Source of the DNA: Bacteroidales bacterium
Lineage (GTDB): Bacteria > Bacteroidota > Bacteroidia > Bacteroidales > UBA932
NCBI GenBank assembly: GCA_013335275.1
Contig: JAAXVX010000055.1
Coordinates: forward strand, 1-8,256
Length of the DNA: 8,256 bases
Reading direction: 5' to 3'
The translations under genes were made by a program, and so were the position numbers. Shown one piece after another: positions 1 through 8,256 of this stretch; positions within the stretch are counted from its first letter, which is position 1; each line of letters begins with the position of its first letter. The notes under the pieces were generated by a model, which made no database searches, was not told the DNA's origin, and worked only from the letters and a program-made list of their open reading frames with translations.

Positions 1-38
1 CCGTTCAAAAAAGAGATAATACCAAATTAGAAATATAT

Positions 39-111
<73 letters not shown>

Positions 112-113
112 CT

Positions 114-151
114 AAAAAGAAGCAGATTGAAAAATCTGCTTCTTTTTTTTT
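114..151 (+). terminator. Intrinsic terminator after tRNA-fMet, probably bidirectional
   Basis: An 11-bp perfect stem (118-128 with 133-143) closes a GAAA tetraloop and is followed by a T run to 151. It starts two bases after the tRNA. Read on the minus strand, the same stem is followed by a short T run (117-114), so it could also stop transcripts of the convergent Crp/Fnr gene, whose stop codon lies 84 bases away. Confidence 0.9.
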
Positions 152-169
152 AGCTGAAAAAGACAGCCG

Positions 170-214
170 GTACACCACCAAATCAGATTAGCTATTACGG
201 ATGCTATGGTGTAC
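170..214. repeat. Inverted repeat between terminator and Crp/Fnr gene
   Basis: An exact 8-base inverted repeat, GTACACCA (170-177) and TGGTGTAC (207-214), encloses a second short pairing of TAGC (189-192) with GCTA (203-206). Together they could fold as a stem with an 11-base one-sided bulge. No T run follows on either strand. It lies in what would be the 3' untranslated region of the minus-strand regulator. Its function is unknown. Confidence 0.4.
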
Positions 215-234
215 ATGACCCTGTGCATTCACGT

Positions 235-909
235 TTACCCCTTCTCCGCAATTATTTCTAATGCAGATTTTTGTATAATTTCCAGATTACGTCCCGAAAT
301 TGTTATTATCTTATCCTGATGAAAGGTAGAAAGTGTATTGATAATGCTTTCTTTGGAATAGCCTAGTGCATCTGCCATCTCATCGCGAAAAAAAGGTATC
401 TGCAGATTATTAGACTGATACAGCCTGGATAGTGTGAGCAGAAAGGTGGCTACTGCCCCGTTTACGTTTTTATGACTTAGTGTAATGAGGGTGTGAACAA
501 CACCATTGGTAAGCTCCGACATAAGTTTCACAATGTAAACTGCAAACTTGCCGTTGCTCCCTATGAGATATTCAAAAACGTCCCGGTCTATTATTCTTAC
601 AGTTGTAGGGGTTATTGCTATTGCCGAGAACTCCAGCCTTTTTTGGACGAAAGAGCACATAAGGCCAATGAAATCTCCGTTAGTGGCAAAGCTGAAAGTT
701 GTATCCCTCTCTCCCGAATCGAAATTTAACTTAGCAATTCCATCTTCGACAAATAGAATTTGAGAGGCAAGTGTTCCCTGCTTAATGATTGCTTCCCCCT
801 TACCGTAGGTGAGTAGAGTAGATCCATTTGTCACAATCTCTCTTTCGCTTTCGGTTAAATTCTCCATCCATATGTAATTACTTTTTCCCTGTAACATGTT
901 CTTTTCCAT
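235..909 (-). CDS. Crp/Fnr-family transcriptional regulator
   Basis: The 224-residue product has the two-domain plan of Crp/Fnr proteins. Residues about 31-115 form the cyclic-nucleotide-binding-like beta-roll, with a GDFIG turn at 78-82. A long dimerisation helix follows at about 120-145. The C-terminal winged helix-turn-helix (about 150-215) has the recognition region around DEMADALGYSKESIINTLS. The N-terminal cysteine cluster of oxygen-sensing Fnr is absent, because the only cysteine visible is C85. An iron-sulphur sensor is therefore unlikely and the effector is unknown. The first ATG was taken, but Met5 (ATG at 897) or Met15 could also serve, and there is no Shine-Dalgarno to decide. The gene is divergent from the OsmC-family gene across 159 bases, so that gene is a natural candidate target. 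The link is inferred from position only. Family assignment is secure; the exact role is not. Confidence 0.9.
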   Translation of the reverse strand: MEKNMLQGKSNYIWMENLTESEREIVTNGSTLLTYGKGEAIIKQGTLASQILFVEDGIAKLNFDSGERDTTFSFATNGDFIGLMCSFVQKRLEFSAIAITPTTVRIIDRDVFEYLIGSNGKFAVYIVKLMSELTNGVVHTLITLSHKNVNGAVATFLLTLSRLYQSNNLQIPFFRDEMADALGYSKESIINTLSTFHQDKIITISGRNLEIIQKSALEIIAEKG

Positions 910-913
910 AGTT

Positions 914-930
914 ATATCCGATTCAGATAT
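914..930. promoter_or_regulatory. Possible operator: ATATC-7-GATAT inverted repeat
   Basis: A 5-base inverted repeat with 7-base spacing lies 5 to 21 bases upstream of the regulator's ATG. Crp/Fnr dimers bind two-fold symmetric sites of about this size, so it could be an autoregulatory site. It does not match the classical FNR (TTGAT) or CRP (TGTGA) half-site. Short AT-rich repeats also occur by chance. Confidence 0.2.
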
Positions 931-1027
931 TTTTCGGCCACTTTGACTGGGTTTAAAACTGCAATTTTACATCTTTTGCCATTAAAAATTGCTTCTCCTT
1001 TTATCTTATCTATCAAATAATCTGCCA

Positions 1028-1035
1028 TATTTTTG
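1028..1035 (+). promoter_or_regulatory. -7 promoter box of the OsmC-family gene
   Basis: TATTTTTG is an exact match to the Bacteroidetes -7 consensus TAnnTTTG. It is placed so that transcription would start near 1042, about 27 bases before the ATG at 1069. No convincing -33 TTTG is seen at the right spacing. Confidence 0.45.
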
Positions 1036-1068
1036 TTAAATATAATAACTTATAAATTTATAATTAAT

Positions 1069-1506
1069 ATGGCAGATTCAAGATTCAGAGTGAAAGCTCA
1101 CAGTGAAAATCAGGCAAAAACCATCGTTAAAGCCAGACAGTTTGAGATAGTTGTTGACGAGCCGGCAGAATTGGGCGGAACAGATACTGGCGCAAATCCG
1201 GTTGAGTATGTACTTGCAGCGTTCGCAGGTTGCATTAATGTGATGGCTCATGTTATTGCTAAAGAGATGAATTTCGAATTGAGGGGTGTTAAAATAGACA
1301 TAAGCGGAGATCTCAACCCGGCACGCTTGTTCGGGCTTAGCTATGAAGATCGTGCGGGTTACAAACAGATTGAAGTACGTATTAAGCCAGACTGTGATGC
1401 AGATGCTGAAACACTTAAAAAGTGGAAAGAAGCAATTGAAAACAGATGTCCTGTAAGTGACAATCTTCAAAACCCTACTCCGGTAAAGATTGAAGTGAAA
1501 GCGTAA
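1069..1506 (+). CDS. OsmC/Ohr-family protein (thiol peroxidase-like)
   Basis: The 145-residue product has the OsmC fold signature. A GANPVEYVLAAFAGC segment places the first conserved cysteine at C55 on the central helix, and RCPVSDNL places the second at C127. In OsmC and Ohr these two cysteines form the redox pair that reduces organic hydroperoxides, and both are present, so an active peroxidase is plausible. Substrate cannot be told from sequence. There is no signal peptide, so it is cytoplasmic. An in-frame TTG at 1033 would add 12 residues, but that codon sits inside the -7 promoter box, so the ATG at 1069 is preferred. The gene is divergent from a Crp/Fnr regulator, which suggests stress-responsive control, and stands alone as a transcription unit. 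Confidence 0.88.
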   Translation: MADSRFRVKAHSENQAKTIVKARQFEIVVDEPAELGGTDTGANPVEYVLAAFAGCINVMAHVIAKEMNFELRGVKIDISGDLNPARLFGLSYEDRAGYKQIEVRIKPDCDADAETLKKWKEAIENRCPVSDNLQNPTPVKIEVKA

Positions 1507-1565
1507 CCTTGCCGTTCCTGTTGGGCCTTTACTATTCCGTGTGTTGGTAACTGAGGTGATTTTGA

Positions 1566-1616
1566 GTCGTGCCACGACAACCAGGATTTCGGGAGAACAG
1601 CGGTTTCAAATCCTGG
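1566..1616. repeat. Two adjacent inverted repeats in the osmC-GNAT spacer
   Basis: The spacer 1507-1756 holds no credible gene. It contains a 13-base palindrome, GTCGTG-C-CACGAC (1566-1578). Two bases later comes a 9-base inverted repeat, CCAGGATTT (1581-1589) with AAATCCTGG (1608-1616), around an 18-base loop. Two further AAATCC copies (1617-1622 and 1648-1653) could compete for the same GGATTT arm. No T run follows directly. It may be a structured 3' untranslated region, a small RNA or a protein-binding site; none can be shown. Confidence 0.4.
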
Positions 1617-1677
1617 AAATCCCATTCGCGTGAAAATTTAAAAAACGAAATCCAACAAATTCTGCCGGATAATCGAG

Positions 1678-1724
1678 AACCCTTGATTGTAAGTAAAAAA
1701 TACATTTGAGGGTTTCTTCTTTTT
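1678..1724 (+). terminator. Probable terminator of the OsmC-family gene, overlapping the next promoter
   Basis: AACCCTTGA (1678-1686) pairs with TTGAGGGTT (1706-1714) with two G:T wobbles. After one mismatch, TGTA (1688-1691) pairs with TACA (1701-1704), closing a 9-base loop. The pyrimidine tract TCTTCTTTTT (1715-1724) follows. It ends 33 bases before the next ATG, and its right arm contains the -33 element of the GNAT promoter. Confidence 0.5.
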
Positions 1725-1734
1725 AATAACTTTG
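1705..1734 (+). promoter_or_regulatory. Bacteroidetes promoter for the GNAT-mgsA unit
   Basis: A -33 element TTTG (1705-1708) and an exact -7 element TAACTTTG (1727-1734) are separated by 18 bases. This is close to the Bacteroidetes consensus TTTG-N19-TAnnTTTG. Transcription should start near 1741, giving a leader of about 16 bases before the ATG at 1757. Confidence 0.75.
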
Positions 1735-1756
1735 TACATATTAAAAAAAGATAAAT

Positions 1757-2239
1757 ATGGCTTTCATCATTAGAGAGGCGAACGAGAAAGATGTTCTGCA
1801 GATTTTTGAATTTATATGCGAACTGGCCGATTATGAAAAACTGAGGAGTGATGTAACAGCCACTCCTGAAACTCTTCATGATTCTCTTTTTGTAAAGAAA
1901 CAGGCAGAGGTTCTCATTGCTGAGCTTGATTCTGTGCCGGTTGGGTTTGCTCTTTACTTCCACAACTTCTCCACCTTTAAGGGCAGGGCATGTCTTTATC
2001 TTGAAGATATATTCATTAACCCGGAGTACAGGGGTAAAGGATTCGGAAAACAAATTTTTGCAAGGCTGGCAAAGATTGCTGTTGAAAGAAAGTGTGACCG
2101 TTTTGACTGGTCGGTACTTGACTGGAACGAGCCTTCAATAAAATTCTACAAGAGCCTGGGTGCTGTACCAATGAGCGAATGGACGGTATACCGCCTGAGT
2201 GGATTTGCCCTTAAAAAAGTGGCCGACAGTATACAATAA
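1757..2239 (+). CDS. GNAT acetyltransferase, SSAT/thialysine-acetyltransferase-like
   Basis: The 160-residue product has the GNAT fold. LYLEDIFINPEYRGKGFGKQI (about 80-100) is beta-4 plus the acetyl-CoA pyrophosphate loop, with RGKGFG at 92-97. DWNEPSIKFYKSLGA (122-136) carries the tyrosine (Y131) that acts as general acid in this family. The NEPSI-FYK-GA block and the YLED motif resemble eukaryotic spermidine/spermine N1-acetyltransferase and its thialysine-specific relative more than ribosomal or aminoglycoside acetyltransferases. Transfer of acetyl from acetyl-CoA to an amine is thus expected, with a polyamine or lysine-like substrate possible but unproven. It has its own promoter and is followed after 22 bases by mgsA, so the two are probably co-transcribed. 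Confidence 0.88.
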   Translation: MAFIIREANEKDVLQIFEFICELADYEKLRSDVTATPETLHDSLFVKKQAEVLIAELDSVPVGFALYFHNFSTFKGRACLYLEDIFINPEYRGKGFGKQIFARLAKIAVERKCDRFDWSVLDWNEPSIKFYKSLGAVPMSEWTVYRLSGFALKKVADSIQ

Positions 2240-2261
2240 TCAGAAAAACAATAAAACACAT

Positions 2262-2726
2262 ATGAAACCAAAAACAATTGCACTCGTAGCGCACGACAAC
2301 AGAAAAAAAGATTTGATTGAGTGGGTTGAATTCAACAAGGAAACATTAAAAAGACACAAACTTATATGTACCGGAACAACCGGCAGGATGGTGGAAGCAG
2401 CATTGATGCAAAACCGTTCAAAGGGAGAACCCAAACTTGATATCAGACTTCTTAAATCCGGACCTCTAGGCGGGGACCAGCAGCTTGGGGCACTCATTTG
2501 CGAGGGAGAAGTTGATGTTTTGTTCTTTTTGTGGGACCCTATGCAACCACAGCCTCATGACGTGGATGTTAAGGCTTTGCTCAGAATTTCAAGCCTTTAT
2601 AATATTCCTACAGCCACAAACCGTTCTACTGCCGATTTTATTATCTCGTCGCCGCTTTTTGCAAGTGACTATGAGCCAAAAACCAAAAGTTTCTCGGAAT
2701 ATATCGGAAGGCCTATTGACTTTTAA
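2262..2726 (+). CDS. mgsA: Methylglyoxal synthase
   Basis: The product (154 residues, a normal length) converts dihydroxyacetone phosphate to methylglyoxal and phosphate, a bypass of lower glycolysis used when phosphate is scarce or sugar phosphates accumulate. Family residues are all visible: H11 in AHDNRK, the SGPLGGDQQLGA loop (66-77) with catalytic Asp at D72, WDP at 91-93, the PHDVD motif with H99 and D102, and the ATNRSTADFI block (118-127). An in-frame ATG at 2199 lies inside the preceding gene and would add 21 residues foreign to the family, so 2262 is the start. It follows the GNAT gene by 22 bases. The last four bases overlap the end of the convergent 5-alpha-reductase gene. A hairpin terminator lies about 40 bases downstream inside that gene. 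Confidence 0.97.
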   Translation: MKPKTIALVAHDNRKKDLIEWVEFNKETLKRHKLICTGTTGRMVEAALMQNRSKGEPKLDIRLLKSGPLGGDQQLGALICEGEVDVLFFLWDPMQPQPHDVDVKALLRISSLYNIPTATNRSTADFIISSPLFASDYEPKTKSFSEYIGRPIDF

Positions 2727-3520
2727 TAAATAAAAGGGAACACTCTTTTGAGTTTTTTATCCTGAATTACCGGGCCATATTCTGCCCGGTATTTTTTATA
2801 TGTAGATGCCGCTCTGGGTACCAGGTTTGCAAATGTCCACCATGCGAAAATTGCTCCGGGTAACGACCAGGTGAGAATTGCAAATCCGGTCCACTCTACA
2901 ATTTCTCCAAAATAATTGGCAGAAGTTACATACCGGAACAGACCCTTTTCCGGAAGGAAATGTTTTTTCTCTGCACTACCGGGTTTTTGATTATTCCTGC
3001 GCACCTCCCTTATCAGGTAGTCGGAGTGAAGGTTTATTGTTAATCCGCACAAAAAAAGCGCAATACCTGCAATGAATTGTGGCGTACTTAACCAGCTCAA
3101 TCCCTCTCCGTAGTAGCCTTCCGGTGAGAAATAGAAAATCCACCCGCCCTGCATTACGGAATTTATGAGATTAAAAGTGAATCCCATTGCAACAATACTC
3201 ACCGGCATTTTACTGCTGCCAACAAGTAAAAAAGGAAAGATGAAGGCTCTCTGAATGTAGTGTGTCTGAAAAATAATTAAAAAAATGAGGGGAATAGCTT
3301 CAAATGACCGGCCGGATACTGCCCACAGGATTGTCATTGCTATAAAAACAGGTACCTCCATGATAAACCAGCCCGGTTTGTTTGATATTGCAGCACCCCA
3401 TTTTCGGTTGTATAAAATTCCATAACCGGCATCAATGTAAAAGAGTGCAATGAATACTGCAAGGCCGGCAACCGACATTATAATCAGCAGCCAGTTGTAG
3501 ATTTCGGCAAAATTTTCCAT
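2723..3520 (-). CDS. Steroid 5-alpha-reductase family membrane protein (3-oxo-5-alpha-steroid 4-dehydrogenase-like)
   Basis: The 265-residue protein has several hydrophobic segments (about 10-30, 52-70, 74-100, 106-130, 147-165 and 210-232) and closely follows the human SRD5A1/2 plan. WFIMEVPVF places a glutamate at E55, and THYIQRAFIFPF places a tyrosine at Y88. By alignment from memory these match SRD5A2 E57 and Y91, which contact the steroid 3-oxo group. The C-terminal NADPH-binding half has NLHSDYLIREVR (163-174) and GLFRYVTSANYFGEIVEW (193-210). The basic KR-FPF tail matches the family end. It should reduce a delta-4 double bond with NADPH in the inner membrane. Gut Bacteroidales enzymes of this family act on 3-oxo-delta-4 bile acids and steroids, but the related enoyl-CoA reductases (TECR) share the fold, so the substrate is open. 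It begins 3 bases after the thioesterase stop and is surely in the same operon. Confidence 0.9.
   Translation of the reverse strand: MENFAEIYNWLLIIMSVAGLAVFIALFYIDAGYGILYNRKWGAAISNKPGWFIMEVPVFIAMTILWAVSGRSFEAIPLIFLIIFQTHYIQRAFIFPFLLVGSSKMPVSIVAMGFTFNLINSVMQGGWIFYFSPEGYYGEGLSWLSTPQFIAGIALFLCGLTINLHSDYLIREVRRNNQKPGSAEKKHFLPEKGLFRYVTSANYFGEIVEWTGFAILTWSLPGAIFAWWTFANLVPRAASTYKKYRAEYGPVIQDKKLKRVFPFIY
2769..2798 (+). terminator. mgsA terminator embedded in the 3' end of the convergent gene
   Basis: A perfect 7-bp stem, ACCGGGC (2769-2775) with GCCCGGT (2784-2790), closes an 8-base loop. After one A, six T residues follow (2792-2797). Only plus-strand transcripts see the T run, so it should stop the GNAT-mgsA message. 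A weaker 4-bp hairpin, ACTC-TTTT-GAGT plus T run (2742-2758), lies between it and the mgsA stop and may assist. Confidence 0.8.
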
Positions 3521-3523
3521 TTG

Positions 3524-6770
<3,247 letters not shown>

Positions 6771-6779
<9 letters not shown>

Positions 6780-7490
6780 CTCTTTTACTGCCCGCAGGAC
6801 ATGCCTTTTGCCTTTTGGCCCCTTAAGTCTTGACACAATAAAACCTGCCTCTCTTAATGCTCTTTTTACTATTCCCTTCGAAGAGTAGGTAACGAGAATT
6901 CCACCCGGTTTTGTAACTTCAAAAATCTTTCTGAATACATCTGCACTCCACAGTTCCGGCTGAATATCAGGAGCAAAAGCATCAAAATAAATTAGATCGA
7001 ACTGATATTTTTGCACATTTGGATTAATCTCTTTGTCGATAAAACGAATTAAATCATCTTCAACTTTGAGCAGAGAAAAATGAGGCATAATGTTCGTCTT
7101 TATCCCCCACGGTGAAGAATGAATTTCCATAGAGAGGCCGGCTGCCTCCTCCCTGTTATTTTCAAACAGAGATGGGTGGTCAAGCGCCAGAGCTTCCTCT
7201 TTTGTTACCGGGTACTTCTCAACTGTAGTATAATCTACCTCAATTCCCTTGAGTCCTTTGACGTCAAGCGCCGTGAGCAGGCAATTAAGTCCTGTGCCCA
7301 GGCCCACTTCCAGGATACTGATTTTGTTTTGCGGGGGTAACAGTTCCATTAGATAATTAAATCCACACCCGATGTATATATGACGGCTTTCCGACAATGC
7401 TCCGAACATAGAGTGGTAAGATTCGTCAAAATCCTCAAGTCTGAGTGTTTTTGATCCATCTTCACTCGTAACAATATTTCTCTTAATCAT
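6771..7490 (-). CDS. mnmD: Stand-alone MnmD-type tRNA (5-aminomethyl-2-thiouridine) methyltransferase
   Basis: The 239-residue protein corresponds to the methyltransferase half of E. coli MnmC (DUF752). It uses S-adenosylmethionine to turn nm5(s2)U into mnm5(s2)U at the wobble position of certain tRNAs. SAM motif I is ILEVGLGTGLN (59-69). The motif IV region is IYFDAFAPDIQPELWS (167-182), with the family's DAFAP signature. TYSSKGIVKRALREAGF (201-217) and the GPKGKRHVLRA end (224-234) complete the pattern. The FAD-dependent MnmC1 oxidase half that follows in the E. coli protein is absent: the frame stops right after the methyltransferase core, so this is a natural single-domain form and not a truncation. 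It is divergent from secA and overlaps the cyclotransferase gene end by 9 bases. Confidence 0.88.
6774..6790. repeat. Small palindrome at the convergent gene ends
   Basis: CAGTAA (6774-6779) and TTACTG (6785-6790) form a perfect 6-bp stem with a 5-base loop. The left arm contains the cyclotransferase stop codon, and the last codons and stop of MnmD lie within 6771-6790. No T run follows on either strand, so it is at best a weak terminator or RNA end-stabilising hairpin. Confidence 0.35.
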
Positions 7491-7515
7491 TAATCAATCA
7501 CGCTTAATTACTATG

Positions 7516-7523
7516 CAAATGTA
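7516..7523 (-). promoter_or_regulatory. -7 box of the MnmD gene
   Basis: Read on the minus strand this is TACATTTG, an exact TAnnTTTG match. It puts the transcript start near 7509, about 19 bases before the ATG at 7490. No clear -33 TTTG is present at the expected spacing. Confidence 0.5.
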
Positions 7524-7543
7524 AATCTTTATATCAATTTTTT

Positions 7544-7551
7544 TATCTTTG
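7544..7551 (+). promoter_or_regulatory. -7 box of secA
   Basis: TATCTTTG matches TAnnTTTG exactly. Transcription would start near 7558, giving a leader of about 30 bases to the ATG at 7588. The region upstream lacks a good -33 TTTG and is shared with the divergent MnmD promoter 20 bases away. Confidence 0.5.
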
Positions 7552-7587
7552 CAGATTAGTCAGTTGAAATTAATAAATAAACGATAG

Positions 7588-8256
7588 ATGGCAATAATTA
7601 CAAGCCTGCTTAAGAAGTTTTTTGGTACCAAGGCAGATAGAGACCTCAAAGAAATCCAGCCTTTTGTAGATAAAATAAGGGAAGTTTTCCCCGGAATCGA
7701 CAAATTATCAAATGATGAGCTTCGTGAGGAGAGCAATAAATTAAAAAGACTTATCGCCGAAAGAATTTCGGAAGATGAGACAAGGAAAAAAGAGATACGC
7801 GCAAAACTTGAAGATGTAAAAATAGATGTTTCGGAAAAAGAGGCACTTGCAACTGAAGTAGACAAACTTTCCAAAAAAATTGACGAAAAGATAGAAGAGG
7901 TGCTTCTCGAAGTGCTTCCTGCTGCTTTTGCAATTATGAAGTCTACAGCCCGCCGCTTCAAGGAGAATAAGGTTATAGAGGTTACGGCTTCTGAACTTGA
8001 CAGGGACCTCGCCGCTAAACACGATTTTGTTTCAATTGAAGGAGACAAGGCAATCTGGCAAAACAACTGGATGGCCGGCGGAAACAGAATTGTATGGGAT
8101 ATGGTACATTACGACGTACAGCTTTTTGGCGGTGTTGTTTTGCATCAGGGAAAAATTTCTGAGATGGCAACCGGTGAAGGTAAAACCCTGGTTGCAACTC
8201 TTCCTGTGTTCTTGAATGCTCTTGCCGGAAAAGGAGTACATGTTGTTACTGTCAAC
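7588..8256 (+). CDS. secA: Preprotein translocase ATPase SecA (N-terminal part, cut by window end)
   Basis: The open frame runs from the ATG to the window edge without a stop, giving 223 residues. SecA is the cytoplasmic/membrane ATPase that pushes unfolded preproteins through SecYEG. Visible are the N-terminal helix region ([18 protein letters not shown]), [17 protein letters not shown] near 35-50, [14 protein letters not shown] (110-123), [15 protein letters not shown] (174-188) and the Walker A motif EMATGEGKT (192-200). In E. coli SecA the Walker lysine is at about residue 108 and here it is K199, so about 90 residues are inserted. They lie as a charged, probably coiled-coil block (about 55-108) and a second stretch (about 124-170) before the HYDVQL motif. 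This longer form is the usual one in Bacteroidetes, where SecA reaches about 1,100 residues. The C-terminal domains lie outside the window. Confidence 0.96.
   Translation, partial: MAIITSLLKKFFGTKADRDLKEIQPFVDKIREVFPGIDKLSNDELREESNKLKRLIAERISEDETRKKEIRAKLEDVKIDVSEKEALATEVDKLSKKIDEKIEEVLLEVLPAAFAIMKSTARRFKENKVIEVTASELDRDLAAKHDFVSIEGDKAIWQNNWMAGGNRIVWDMVHYDVQLFGGVVLHQGKISEMATGEGKTLVATLPVFLNALAGKGVHVVTVN

Noticed and set aside
962..969. A -7 box for the Crp/Fnr gene (minus strand TAAAATTG)
   Set aside because: It misses one of the defining TTTG bases and has no -33 element at a usable distance, so it is too weak to list as a promoter.
1033..1068. TTG start giving the OsmC-family protein 12 more residues
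   Set aside because: The codon is part of the -7 box TATTTTTG, and the extra residues are not family-like; ATG 1069 fits.
1078..1575. Minus-strand open frame opposite the OsmC-family gene
   Set aside because: The plus frame has clear family motifs and both catalytic cysteines; the minus frame shows no recognisable domain and is a shadow.
1566..1630. A degenerate tRNA, because GGTTTCAAATCC resembles a T-arm
   Set aside because: The T-stem would have a mismatch at its loop-closing pair, no anticodon or D-arm folds upstream, and the same bases pair better in the 1581-1616 inverted repeat.
1532..2053. Minus-strand open frame across the spacer and GNAT gene
   Set aside because: It runs through the terminator, promoter and half of a well-supported GNAT gene, and its product is cysteine/arginine-rich with no domain pattern.
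2199..2261. Longer methylglyoxal synthase starting within the GNAT gene
   Set aside because: The 21 added residues are the out-of-frame reading of the GNAT end and precede the conserved IALVAHDNRK start.
7560..8066. Serine-rich minus-strand open frame of 168 residues opposite secA
   Set aside because: It mirrors the charged codons of SecA's N-terminal insertion (GAA/GAG/AAA read backwards as TTC/CTC/TTT); SecA is unambiguous.

Overview
The window reads as an ordinary stretch of a Bacteroidota chromosome, most likely from the order Bacteroidales. The base composition is AT-rich, start codons lack Shine-Dalgarno sequences, and five start regions carry an exact match to the Bacteroidetes -7 box TAnnTTTG. 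The initiator tRNA does not encode CCA, and SecA has a long N-terminal insertion typical of this phylum. Species cannot be fixed from the sequence alone.

Layout. Positions 39-151 hold an initiator tRNA and its hairpin terminator. A Crp/Fnr-type regulator (235-909, minus) is divergent from an OsmC-family thiol peroxidase-like gene (1069-1506, plus). A 250-base spacer follows, with several inverted repeats, a probable terminator and a good promoter. That promoter serves a two-gene unit: an SSAT-like GNAT acetyltransferase and methylglyoxal synthase mgsA. Facing it is a minus-strand pair: an acyl-ACP thioesterase followed after 3 bases by a steroid 5-alpha-reductase homologue, whose 3' end contains the likely mgsA terminator. 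Back-to-back promoters at 4287-4334 separate this pair from pyrG (CTP synthase). The pyrG reading frame overlaps by 26 bases a gene for an exported glutaminyl-peptide cyclotransferase. Facing that gene is a stand-alone MnmD tRNA methyltransferase, and divergent from MnmD is secA, which runs off the right edge with 223 codons visible.

How the genes relate. Most are housekeeping: initiation, CTP synthesis, wobble-uridine modification and protein export. Two associations deserve attention. The first is the thioesterase/5-alpha-reductase pair, which could be lipid- or steroid-directed. The second is glutaminyl cyclase near secA, which fits the Bacteroidetes habit of forming N-terminal pyroglutamate on exported proteins. 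No mobile element, CRISPR array, phage gene or obviously new defence system was found.
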